Assembly (NCBI GenBank): GCA_040388665.1
Contig: JAZKBL010000047.1
Location: 1 to 30,788 of the forward strand
Length of the DNA: 30,788 bases
Direction: 5' to 3'
From: DAHVFY01 sp040388665
GTDB lineage: Bacteria > Chlamydiota > Chlamydiia > Chlamydiales > Rhabdochlamydiaceae
The notes under the pieces are model-generated. The model was given only the letters and a program-made list of their open reading frames with translations, was not told the DNA's origin and did not search any database. The position numbers and the translations under genes were made by a program. Of the stretch, positions 23,778 through 30,788 are shown one piece after another (position 1 is the first letter of the stretch; every line of letters begins with the position of its first letter).

Positions 23778-24517
23778 GGCACAGCTCCTCTTAAGTGGTG
23801 CATTAAGATAGCGCCGGCGGTTGCAACATTAAGCGATTCCATGGGGCCTTGCATGGGAATGCATACGCTTAAGAAATGTTTTTTTGCAAAAGAGCTTGGA
23901 CCTTTTGATTCGTTACCAAGAATAAGAAGAAGAGGAGAGTGTTTCTCTATTGCATATAAAGAGGTGCCTTTCATGTCTGCTACAAGAGCATGCATTTTGT
24001 TCGATACGATGAGCGCACGTAATTCTTCGGAGGATCCTCTTCGAAGAGGGAGACGAAATGTAGCGCCTTTTGCAGCGCGAATGGCTTTATCATTAAAAGG
24101 ATCAACGCAGCCATCAATTAAAAACGCACCGTCCCAACCTAAACTTAAGGCTGTTCGTAGAAGCGTGCCTAAATTGCCGGGATCGGAAACTTGATCAAGA
24201 GCTAACAAAAAACGCATTCCTTTTAAATCGCTTGTTTTTGGCATGTCGATGACGCCAGCTACTGGTTCTGGATTTTCTAGACCTGTAACTTTTTTAAGAA
24301 TAGCTGCAGTCACAAAATAGGTTTCTTCTGTATGAAGAGGGAAAGGGGCGGAGTCAATTTCTCTTAAAAGGATTTTGATAGGAGAGCACTCTTTAAGAAG
24401 CTTGCGTCCTGCAATGACAACGGAGTTATGCTCTTTGCGATAATGAGGATCGTTTCTTAAGTTAACAAGATGTTTAATAAACGGATGTTGTAAACTCGTG
24501 ATCTCTTTTGTTATCAT
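23774..24517 (-). CDS. SpoU/TrmH-family RNA 2'-O-methyltransferase
   Basis: A SPOUT-fold methyltransferase that methylates a ribose of rRNA or tRNA. An N-terminal L30e-like substrate-binding part (ITSLQHPFIKHLVNLRNDPHYR) is followed by the three SpoU motifs: DQVSDPGNLGTLLRTA, LLILGNESKGPS and CIPMQGPMESLNVATAGAI. The 247-aa length fits RlmB/TrmH-like enzymes. It is the first gene of the operon with rsgA (4-bp ATGA overlap) and eno, and is divergent from rsbU with only 27 bp between the start codons. The target nucleotide cannot be assigned from sequence. Confidence 0.9.
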   Translation of the reverse strand: MITKEITSLQHPFIKHLVNLRNDPHYRKEHNSVVIAGRKLLKECSPIKILLREIDSAPFPLHTEETYFVTAAILKKVTGLENPEPVAGVIDMPKTSDLKGMRFLLALDQVSDPGNLGTLLRTALSLGWDGAFLIDGCVDPFNDKAIRAAKGATFRLPLRRGSSEELRALIVSNKMHALVADMKGTSLYAIEKHSPLLLILGNESKGPSSFAKKHFLSVCIPMQGPMESLNVATAGAILMHHLRGAVP

Positions 24518-24544
24518 ATATTTAAATGGTATAGGATTATAATA

Positions 24545-26233
24545 ATGGCATATTCTCGATTCTCCGGCAAGTCACAATCGTCGCTCGTCCGCAGAATTTT
24601 GTTTGTTTGTTTGATCTTGCTTGTTGTTCCTTTAATTTTAGATTCATTGTTAGTGTATGTGCATGAATATCAAGCACGTATGCGCACGTTCTATATTTCT
24701 TTAAATCTTGTCTCTGAAGGGCAAGAGAATGTTGTTAATGAAATTATTGAAAATGAAATAGAAAAACTAACGGATTTAAAAAGTGATGAAGGGGTTTTTG
24801 TCACGCCGGAAAGTGGTATATTCGTTGCTCAGATGGAACAAACACTTAAAACAGGTAGTTTGATTTTTGCGGCTCTTGATCCTAAAACTGCTCAAAAGAT
24901 GATCTATATTGCAAAAACCGTAGAGGGTGGGCGCGTGCGGCTTGTGGGGATTCCGGCGACTGAATTTGTAGCTCATCTTTCAAGATTGCCTGGCAGACCC
25001 TTTGATTTTCATATGGGAATCTTTTTACCGGACGGCTCTCTTTATATTGCGGACGATCCTGATGTGAACTTTGATGATATCGAGTATTTATCGACTCCCT
25101 ATAAAAACAAAAATTTTTTTGAAATCATGCAGAAAAGGTTTAGTAAAATAGGGTTAAAAAAACCGTGGAAAGGGACGGATCTTTTTTTTGTTTTTGCCAT
25201 TTCTACAGAAGCTGTGAGATCTGCTGCCGCTTTTTCCTGGCTCTCTAATTTTTTACTGATCTTTTTTGCGATTTTTCTTTTAGGGTTTGTGATGACCTAT
25301 TTAATCACAAGGCGTATGGCAAGACCTCTTGGTTCTTTATGTCTTGAAATGAGTAAAGTGGGTAGTGGCGATTTAAAGGCGCGTTACAAATATGATCCTT
25401 TTGGTCTAGAAATCAACACTCTTGGTGAATCCTTCAATCAGATGATTGATTCTCTTATTCTTCAGATTGAGATTTCAAAAAACGAGAGAGTTGCCAAAGA
25501 AGCTCTTGAAACTGAATTAAAAATCGGAAAAAAGATCCAAAAAAGTCTCCTTCCGACCCGTCTTGTTGAATTTCCTGGTGTGGATATTGGAGCTGGCTTT
25601 CAAGCAGCTCAAGAAGTGGCTGGAGATTTTTACGATCTTTTTGTGATTAATAATAAGTTGATGGTGGCAGTTGGCGATGCTTCTGGCAAGGGAATATCTG
25701 CTTGTCTTTATTCTTTAGGAGTGCGCAGTCTTTTACGCAGTTTTAATTTGTGTTACTCAAATCAGCTATCTAAAGCGCTCGATGCGACAAATGCTATTTT
25801 TTGCAAAGACACAGAGGATACACAACATTTTGTAACAGCTTGGGTCGGGATATTTGATCCAGCAACCCTTCAGTTAGAGTATGGGAGCGCAGGCCATCCT
25901 CCTGCATTACTAAAGCGTAAGAATGGAGAGGTGATAGAGCTTGCAACGCCTGGAATCGCTTTTGGAGCGGTAGAAGAGCATTCGATTGAAACAAAACATA
26001 TTCAGCTAGTTTCTGGTGATTTGCTTCTTTTATATTCTGATGGCATTACAGAAGCGCAGGATGTGAACGATCAGTTTTACGGTGCGCCAAGGCTTGAACG
26101 TTTTTTGCAGGCCCAAAATATGCGTGATTCTGCGTCAGCTCTCGCACAAAATCTTTTACAAGATGTGGAACAATTTAGTATAAATACGGCTCAATATGAC
26201 GACGTAACTTTTCTTTTTATCAGGATTTTATGA
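24545..26233 (+). CDS. rsbU: Membrane-anchored PP2C phosphatase RsbU (HAMP + SpoIIE)
   Basis: A partner-switching regulator that dephosphorylates an RsbV-type anti-anti-sigma factor. An N-terminal membrane helix (ILFVCLILLVVPLILDSLLVYV) is followed by a periplasmic sensor domain of about 190 residues, a second helix near 235-257, a HAMP linker (TRRMARPLGSLCLEMSKVGSGDL) and a PP2C/SpoIIE domain. Metal-binding acidic residues are in EVAGDFYD (near 360), GDASGKG (377), YSDGITEA (498) and QYDDVT (550). In C. trachomatis the RsbU periplasmic domain is reported to bind TCA-cycle intermediates. The start is supported by AGGAT upstream. The stop overlaps the next gene's ATG (ATGA), linking the phosphatase to an exported kinase-like protein. 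Confidence 0.92.
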   Translation: MAYSRFSGKSQSSLVRRILFVCLILLVVPLILDSLLVYVHEYQARMRTFYISLNLVSEGQENVVNEIIENEIEKLTDLKSDEGVFVTPESGIFVAQMEQTLKTGSLIFAALDPKTAQKMIYIAKTVEGGRVRLVGIPATEFVAHLSRLPGRPFDFHMGIFLPDGSLYIADDPDVNFDDIEYLSTPYKNKNFFEIMQKRFSKIGLKKPWKGTDLFFVFAISTEAVRSAAAFSWLSNFLLIFFAIFLLGFVMTYLITRRMARPLGSLCLEMSKVGSGDLKARYKYDPFGLEINTLGESFNQMIDSLILQIEISKNERVAKEALETELKIGKKIQKSLLPTRLVEFPGVDIGAGFQAAQEVAGDFYDLFVINNKLMVAVGDASGKGISACLYSLGVRSLLRSFNLCYSNQLSKALDATNAIFCKDTEDTQHFVTAWVGIFDPATLQLEYGSAGHPPALLKRKNGEVIELATPGIAFGAVEEHSIETKHIQLVSGDLLLLYSDGITEAQDVNDQFYGAPRLERFLQAQNMRDSASALAQNLLQDVEQFSINTAQYDDVTFLFIRIL

Positions 26234-27066
26234 GAAGACTCTCCTTGTTGCTCCCTTTTTGGCCTGTGCTATTTTTTTTCATTGCGCTCGCTATTTTTGG
26301 TAAATCTTCTGGCTTCGGGGTAAATAAGATCAGCTCGAATTTTCTCTACCATAGTGAGTGGGAAGTCGCAGGGGAAGAGGATCCTTCTTTAAAAGAGATT
26401 ATCTCTCAGCCTTTTCATTATTTGAACGCTGGATTTCAAAGTTTTGCCTTCGTAAGTGAAGATGGAAAGTATGTGTTAAAGTTTTTTAAGATAGAAGAAT
26501 TGACTCCGACTTTTATGGGAAAAATCTTCCCTATTAAAAAATATAAAATAGAAGATAGGCAACGTACGCAAAGGCGCAAGAATGTATTCGCTGCGTGCAA
26601 AATGGCCTATGAAGAGCTAAAAGAAGAAACAGGGCTTATTTATGTTCATCTGAATGCAACAGACCACCTTAAGAAAACAGTTCAGCTTTTTGATAAAGAG
26701 CAGCGTCGTTATCTTGTTGATTTGGATAAGACGGTGTTTGTCGTTCAGAAAAAGGCAGAAATGGTTTATAAACACATCGGTCATAAAATGAAGGTAAACG
26801 ATTTTGAAGGGGTAAAAGAGGCTGTACAGGCAGTTGTTGATCTTGTAGCAGCGCGTAGTAGTAAAGGATTTATGGACACGGACATGGCTGTTAGAGGTAA
26901 TTATGGATTTATTGGCAATCAGCCGATCCATCTTGATTTTTTAGGGCTTGTAAAAGTAGAAGAACCGAATGAAAAAGAGAGAATCAAAGTAAAAATGCTA
27001 GGCTCAATTGCAAAGCGTTATCCCTCTAAGTTCAAAGAATTAAAGTGGGCGGAGAGTTCCGGGTAG
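26230..27066 (+). CDS. Exported kinase-like protein A
   Basis: A 278-aa protein of unknown family with a protein-kinase-like layout. A hydrophobic N-terminal segment (LSLLLPFWPVLFFFIALAIF) is probably a signal anchor. It then has a possible nucleotide-binding strand-turn (GFQSFAFVSEDGKYVLKFFK, Lys84 in the place of the kinase beta-3 lysine), and late in the chain DTDMAVRGNYGFI with LDFLGLV (Asp218, Asn224, Asp236), reminiscent of the catalytic-loop Asp/Asn and metal-binding Asp. The D-to-N spacing is one longer than in classical kinases, so activity is unproven. It overlaps rsbU by 4 bp and its 3' end overlaps a convergent paralogue. Confidence 0.7.
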   Translation: MRRLSLLLPFWPVLFFFIALAIFGKSSGFGVNKISSNFLYHSEWEVAGEEDPSLKEIISQPFHYLNAGFQSFAFVSEDGKYVLKFFKIEELTPTFMGKIFPIKKYKIEDRQRTQRRKNVFAACKMAYEELKEETGLIYVHLNATDHLKKTVQLFDKEQRRYLVDLDKTVFVVQKKAEMVYKHIGHKMKVNDFEGVKEAVQAVVDLVAARSSKGFMDTDMAVRGNYGFIGNQPIHLDFLGLVKVEEPNEKERIKVKMLGSIAKRYPSKFKELKWAESSG

Positions 27067-27866
27067 TTTTCAGAAAGCCATCTTCCTAAGGGCGCTACGA
27101 TATACGCGCTATTATCTTCAATCACTTTTGTTTCATCTACATGAAATGTGCCAATGTCGATTTGGATGATTTTGTTGTTTTCGATAACACCGAAGTTTTT
27201 TCTTAGGATAGGATCGTTATCGTAGACGCCACGAGCTCTTAAGATATGAAGGAAGTCAAAAATAGAGGAGATGAGCTCTTTAGCTAAGAGTTCTTCCCCA
27301 TTTTCCATGTAGCTTGCAATCGTCGGATAGATGAGATCTGCTTTTCTTTGCAGGACAAAGACTGTGTTATCAAGCATAATAAGATGTTTCCTCCCTTGTT
27401 CATCAAAACAACACACTTGAGTGTGGAGATCGGGTTCTTTATTGAGATGAAGATAGATGAGGCCGGTTTCTTTTTGAAATTTTAAAAAGGCTTCCTTGCA
27501 TCCATTAAGAGCTGTGCAAAAGCGGTTCTTTTTGCGTTCATACTTTTCTTTTTGTGGATGGAAAAGGGTAGAGAGAATATTTGTAGGGCGCAATTTATGT
27601 TGCTTGAAAATTTTTAGCACATAGTTGTGATCATGGCTTAAAAAAACATAGGCCTGAGCTCCCTTATTTAGGTAAAAAAAATCTTGAGAAAGGATGTCTT
27701 TTACTTTTTGTTTGTTCTCAATAGCTGGCAGGTCCCACTCAGAGCGTAGACTCATAAAAGAAGTGACTTTTTCTGTACAAAATCCGCTTGACAGATGATG
27801 CACATGCAGATCAAGGCTAGCAAGAGCTAAAAGACTTAGAATGATGGATAAAAAAAGGTTTTTCAT
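27018..27866 (-). CDS. Exported kinase-like protein B (paralogue of A)
   Basis: A 282-aa paralogue of the preceding protein, on the opposite strand. I take ATG 27866, which begins a signal peptide (MKNLFLSIILSLLALASLDL); the open frame runs on to 28349 but that part overlaps another gene and has no coding character. Conserved with A are SEWDLPAIE, the GAQAYVFLSHDHNYVLKIFK strand-turn, KETGLIYLHLN, NTVFVLQRKADLIY, and the C-terminal NDPILRKNFGVI with IDIGTF. The two genes face each other and share 49 bp of 3' end. No clear ribosome-binding site is visible. Function is unknown; a secreted or membrane-bound kinase-like role is a guess. Confidence 0.7.
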   Translation of the reverse strand: MKNLFLSIILSLLALASLDLHVHHLSSGFCTEKVTSFMSLRSEWDLPAIENKQKVKDILSQDFFYLNKGAQAYVFLSHDHNYVLKIFKQHKLRPTNILSTLFHPQKEKYERKKNRFCTALNGCKEAFLKFQKETGLIYLHLNKEPDLHTQVCCFDEQGRKHLIMLDNTVFVLQRKADLIYPTIASYMENGEELLAKELISSIFDFLHILRARGVYDNDPILRKNFGVIENNKIIQIDIGTFHVDETKVIEDNSAYIVAPLGRWLSENYPELSAHFNSLNLEG

Positions 27867-27984
27867 AAGGTAAAAAATAGCAGAATTTAAAAATTTTAAC
27901 AAGAATGTAAAATAATATTTTAATCTATCTCGTTTACGTAAACACCGTGATGTGTTATTATTGTTATAAAATTGATAGGTAATT

Positions 27985-29454
27985 ATGCTTTTATCATGTG
28001 TTGAAAAATACAATAATGAACAAGTTTTAATAGAATTGCATGCTAAACATAAGTCAAAAAAGACGGCTCCTAAAGAACTTCCCCCTTCTTTTTTTGAAAA
28101 GTTAAAAAATATATTCAAATCTATTGGCAATTGTTTTGCAGGTTGTTTTCGTTGCTTTGCTAAAACCCCCTCATCTCTGAAAACAAAACAAATTGAGCAT
28201 GTCCGAAAACCAAAAAAAACAAGATCTTCAGGGCGTTCAAGATCATCTGAACTGTCTAAAACAAGCTCAGAACTCAAGCCACCTAAAAAAAACGACCTTC
28301 CGCCTAAGCAGAGTTTGTTGGAGATAACTAACAAATATCTTGAGTACATGGATGTGATAAAAAATGAGATCGCAGTAATTGAATATAAAATACAAAATCT
28401 TTCTCGGGATTTTTGTCAGGATGATAGCAATAATGGTAGGGCTTCGGTCCTGTTGCGCGAACTGAGAACACTTTGTCAAAAGGGAAGTAAGCTAAAAGAC
28501 GCAAGCCTTGTCGATTATGAAAGGGCGCGCATAATAGCAGATAGAGTGTGCTTCCATTTTTTTATATCAGGTGATTGTGAAAATTTGAATGACGATGAGA
28601 AAGCGGTGATGCAGTTTTTGTCTCAAGGAGGACGTGTTTTTCCTCAGGAAAATTATGTAGCGGGATTAGAACAGGCCTCTACTCGCGATCGTATGAGCAG
28701 TTGTTTAGAGTGGCTATGTAGGTATGGATGTATTGAGACAATTCAGTGTTTAATACGTTCAAGTTTTTATGAACAGGCTATGGTAAATGGGGGTGTTTAT
28801 TATACAAAATATAATCCTCTATGTGCGATGGCGGAGATAGGGTCTGAGCTTTCTTCACAAGTAAAAGTACAAATTGCTGATATTCTTTTAAAAAAGTGGC
28901 CTGAATTGCTTAATCGTGAATGTTTGGGTAAGTGTAGAACTCCTCTTGAAGTGGCTCTTGATGGAGGCCTTGCAACTCTTGATGGTTCGGCAAATCACCC
29001 AACAAAGCCTGGCTATTATGTTAGCGTGCAGTTTGTTCAGTGTTTACTTAATTCTGGTGCAGATGTAAGTAAACTTTCAGGTGAACATAGAGCGGTACTA
29101 AGCCATTTTGATTTGCTTTTTGGTTCTAAAAATGACGTTGTTCCGAACTCCGGCGCTAGCCAGCAGCCGATTCCTAAACCTACAGTGACTGGAGATCGGG
29201 TTGGTGTCGTTGATGACATTGAAAATGAAATATCACATCTTTTTAATAAAGAGTTAAGAGATAAAACTCTTGTTAGAGACATAAATTCACTTCGAGATAA
29301 ATATAAGTTAACAGTACAGCAGATGTTAGATAAGGATCTAATTCCTCGTGAGCTTGAGGTTGCTCGTCTAGAAATTGATACAATTGTTTTATATTTTGCT
29401 AGGAAGTATGGAACTGACTTCCTAGACGATTTAAGGCCAGAGTTAACTGTTTAA
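27985..29454 (+). CDS. Candidate effector with ankyrin-like region
   Basis: A 489-aa protein, not a characterised family. The N-terminal 100 residues include a Cys/Phe-rich amphipathic stretch (KSIGNCFAGCFRCFAK) and a basic Ser/Arg/Lys-rich region (KKTRSSGRSRSSELSK). The middle has helix-turn-helix pairs recalling degenerate ankyrin repeats: CRYGCIETIQCLIRSSF, then CRTPLEVALDGG and VQFVQCLLNSGADVSKLSG. The C-terminus is acidic and helical. AGGT lies about 7 nt before the ATG. The 3' end overlaps the convergent nucleotidyltransferase gene by 56 bp. Ankyrin-like proteins of intracellular bacteria are often type III or IV effectors; this is inferred from architecture only. Confidence 0.65.
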   Translation: MLLSCVEKYNNEQVLIELHAKHKSKKTAPKELPPSFFEKLKNIFKSIGNCFAGCFRCFAKTPSSLKTKQIEHVRKPKKTRSSGRSRSSELSKTSSELKPPKKNDLPPKQSLLEITNKYLEYMDVIKNEIAVIEYKIQNLSRDFCQDDSNNGRASVLLRELRTLCQKGSKLKDASLVDYERARIIADRVCFHFFISGDCENLNDDEKAVMQFLSQGGRVFPQENYVAGLEQASTRDRMSSCLEWLCRYGCIETIQCLIRSSFYEQAMVNGGVYYTKYNPLCAMAEIGSELSSQVKVQIADILLKKWPELLNRECLGKCRTPLEVALDGGLATLDGSANHPTKPGYYVSVQFVQCLLNSGADVSKLSGEHRAVLSHFDLLFGSKNDVVPNSGASQQPIPKPTVTGDRVGVVDDIENEISHLFNKELRDKTLVRDINSLRDKYKLTVQQMLDKDLIPRELEVARLEIDTIVLYFARKYGTDFLDDLRPELTV

Positions 29455-30658
29455 GGATCGCGTCTTTATCTTCTAGGTTTTGATTCACGGCGATCCGTTC
29501 TGCTGCACGCAAAAGATCTCCCATTTTTTTTCCGGGAGCTATACCCCGTTTCATGAGGTCTTCTGCTTTAATTACGGGGTTATTTTCTTGAATGCGCTTA
29601 ATCGCTTTTTCTAGGGTTTGTCGTCTTGTTGCATGAGAAGAGAGAAAATGGGTTTTTTCTTCGGGTGGATAGTGGGCAGCGAAGATTTCAAGACAGATTT
29701 CGGAGGAAGGGTGCGCGTAGAATTGCGCCCATTCTATTAGTTCTAATTTTTCTAGCCAGGCGTTTGGCATAGCAAATAAGGATCTTGTGTGGTGGAGAAA
29801 GCGGACAAATTCTTTTTCTCCGCGAGAGAGTTTGAGATATTCAGAGAGCTCGAGAAGATTTTCTAGAGAGCTCTCTGGGAAAAGTTCTAAAAGCTCTGCG
29901 ATGGGCGGTGTATTTTTAGGGAATTGTTCAATAGTGCTGACCCGTTTTTTTAACTCTTCAAGAGAGAGCGTTTCTAAAGAAGGAAAGATGGTAGGTAAGA
30001 GCTTTAACTCATGAAGCGTGATGAGCCCTTCATCAAAGTGGGCAAATTGCGACATCTTTTTAAACTCTTGCCAAATCCTTTCGATGGCAACTGCTGGCAC
30101 AAGGTCTTTAGCATGCGCCAAGATCGCATCGAAGGTTGCTTGTTCGATAGTGAAATCAAAGCGGGTAGAATATCTGACAGCGCGCATCATGCGGAGCCTA
30201 TCTTCTGCGAACCTGTCATGCGGGTTGCCGATGGCTTTGATGAGCTTTTTTTCTATGTCTTTTTGTCCTTCCACAAAGTCTAATAGTTTTTCTTCGATGG
30301 GGTCATAGAACATTCCATTAATTGTGAAGTCGCGCCGCTTAGCATCTTCTTCGGGCGTTGCTGGGTCGATGCCGCTTGGACGTCTGCCATCGACATAGCC
30401 TCGATCTTGGCGAAAGGTGGCAACTTCAAATTGGAATTTATCATGAACGACGATGATGATGCCAAAGGCGACGCCAACAGGAATGGTTTTGGGAAAAAGT
30501 GCTTGGATCTCTTCAACGGATGCGCTTGTTGCGATGTCGATGTCGTCAGACGGGCGCTTCATGAGATAGTCGCGCACCCAGCCTCCTGCAAAGTAGGCGA
30601 TAAATCCCGCTTCTTTTAATTTACGTACAACATCTGTAGCATAGGGTCTAGCTGGCAT
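29399..30658 (-). CDS. CCA tRNA nucleotidyltransferase / poly(A) polymerase family
   Basis: A class II nucleotidyltransferase of 419 aa that adds CCA to tRNA 3' ends or A-tails to RNA. The head domain has GGWVRD (residues 25-30) and the catalytic acidic pair in DDIDIATS (Asp39, Asp41). Then come the template-site motifs RRDFTINGMFYDP and DRFAEDRLRMMRAVRYSTRF, and a helical tail with EDKDAILKQL. Chlamydiae carry more than one paralogue of this family, often annotated pcnB. The tRNA-Arg in this window has no encoded CCA, so a CCA-adding enzyme is needed, but this gene could be the poly(A) polymerase paralogue. The 3' end overlaps the ankyrin-like gene. There is no obvious Shine-Dalgarno. Confidence 0.88.
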   Translation of the reverse strand: MPARPYATDVVRKLKEAGFIAYFAGGWVRDYLMKRPSDDIDIATSASVEEIQALFPKTIPVGVAFGIIIVVHDKFQFEVATFRQDRGYVDGRRPSGIDPATPEEDAKRRDFTINGMFYDPIEEKLLDFVEGQKDIEKKLIKAIGNPHDRFAEDRLRMMRAVRYSTRFDFTIEQATFDAILAHAKDLVPAVAIERIWQEFKKMSQFAHFDEGLITLHELKLLPTIFPSLETLSLEELKKRVSTIEQFPKNTPPIAELLELFPESSLENLLELSEYLKLSRGEKEFVRFLHHTRSLFAMPNAWLEKLELIEWAQFYAHPSSEICLEIFAAHYPPEEKTHFLSSHATRRQTLEKAIKRIQENNPVIKAEDLMKRGIAPGKKMGDLLRAAERIAVNQNLEDKDAILKQLTLALNRLGSQFHTS

Positions 30659-30714
30659 GATGCCATCATAAAGCGAATCCCCTCTTGAATCAAGAGTTGC
30701 TTTTTATTTCTTCC

Positions 30715-30738
30715 TTTGCGCCTTGGCGTCTTTGCGTC
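30715..30738. repeat. Three tandem 8-bp units upstream of the nucleotidyltransferase gene
   Basis: The units TTTGCGCC, TTGGCGTC and TTTGCGTC follow each other directly. Similar GCG-spaced octamer strings are known from intergenic DNA of many bacteria. About 20 bp closer to the gene is a small palindrome, CTCTTG-AAT-CAAGAG (30682-30696), in the probable leader. No further gene is visible in 30659-30788. Confidence 0.45.
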
Positions 30739-30788
30739 CATACTTTTACCCACAACTTTTGCTTGAAATAAAATTTTCAAATACCATT

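Noticed and set aside
27867..28349. An N-terminal extension of kinase-like protein B by 161 residues.
   Set aside because: A signal peptide begins at ATG 27866, and the extension lies antisense to the ankyrin-like gene and does not resemble the paralogue.
1..30788. CRISPR arrays, prophage genes, transposases or integrases.
   Set aside because: No regularly spaced direct repeats, Cas-like, phage structural, transposase or integrase proteins are seen. The only dispersed repeats are the three palindromes.

Overview
The window looks like part of the chromosome of a member of the Chlamydiota, probably an environmental (non-Chlamydiaceae) lineage. This is judged from protein content: a short sigma-54 factor next to a UvrD/PcrA helicase, a membrane-anchored RsbU phosphatase close to enolase, an AhpC-type peroxiredoxin, groES-groEL, and several small proteins I can only describe as chlamydia-like. 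The genus cannot be fixed by reading alone. Most of the window is housekeeping sequence. The accessory parts are at about 12.9-15.1 kb and 26.2-29.5 kb.

Layout. 0-2.4 kb: rpoN (-), a 165-bp palindromic repeat, and a GT9 heptosyltransferase-like gene (+). 2.3-8.1 kb: uvrD/pcrA and a large putA, both on minus. 8.2-10.7 kb: a NamZ/DUF1343 muramidase-like exported protein and an MFS transporter. 10.7-12.9 kb: a heat-shock operon (CIRCE operator, promoter, groES, groEL, terminator). 12.9-15.1 kb: three tandem paralogous small genes of unknown function on minus. 15.2-17.7 kb: a short PrmA-like methyltransferase, a second palindromic repeat, tRNA-Arg(ACG), an MBL hydrolase translationally coupled to a 2-Cys peroxiredoxin, and an unknown 127-aa gene followed by the third palindromic repeat. 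18-21.4 kb: an exported unknown protein, a YejM-like membrane sulfatase and an overlapping alpha/beta hydrolase. 21.4-24.5 kb: a minus-strand operon of a SpoU methyltransferase, rsgA and eno. 24.5-27.9 kb: rsbU coupled by ATGA overlap to an exported kinase-like protein, facing a convergent, 3'-overlapping paralogue. 28-30.7 kb: an ankyrin-like candidate effector and a CCA-adding/poly(A) polymerase family gene.

The most unusual signal is a 165-166-bp, nearly full-length imperfect palindrome present three times (1232-1396, 15756-15920, 17691-17856). In all three copies the same end abuts a protein-coding gene. That end carries a Shine-Dalgarno-like GGGAT/AGGAT, and its last bases form the ATG start codon. 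The element therefore looks like a mobile or regulatory hairpin that supplies the 5' untranslated region, ribosome-binding site and start codon of unrelated genes. Other points of note are a sigma-54 factor that stops where its RpoN box should begin, the tandem DLY(V/I)N family, and the face-to-face kinase-like paralogues beside rsbU.
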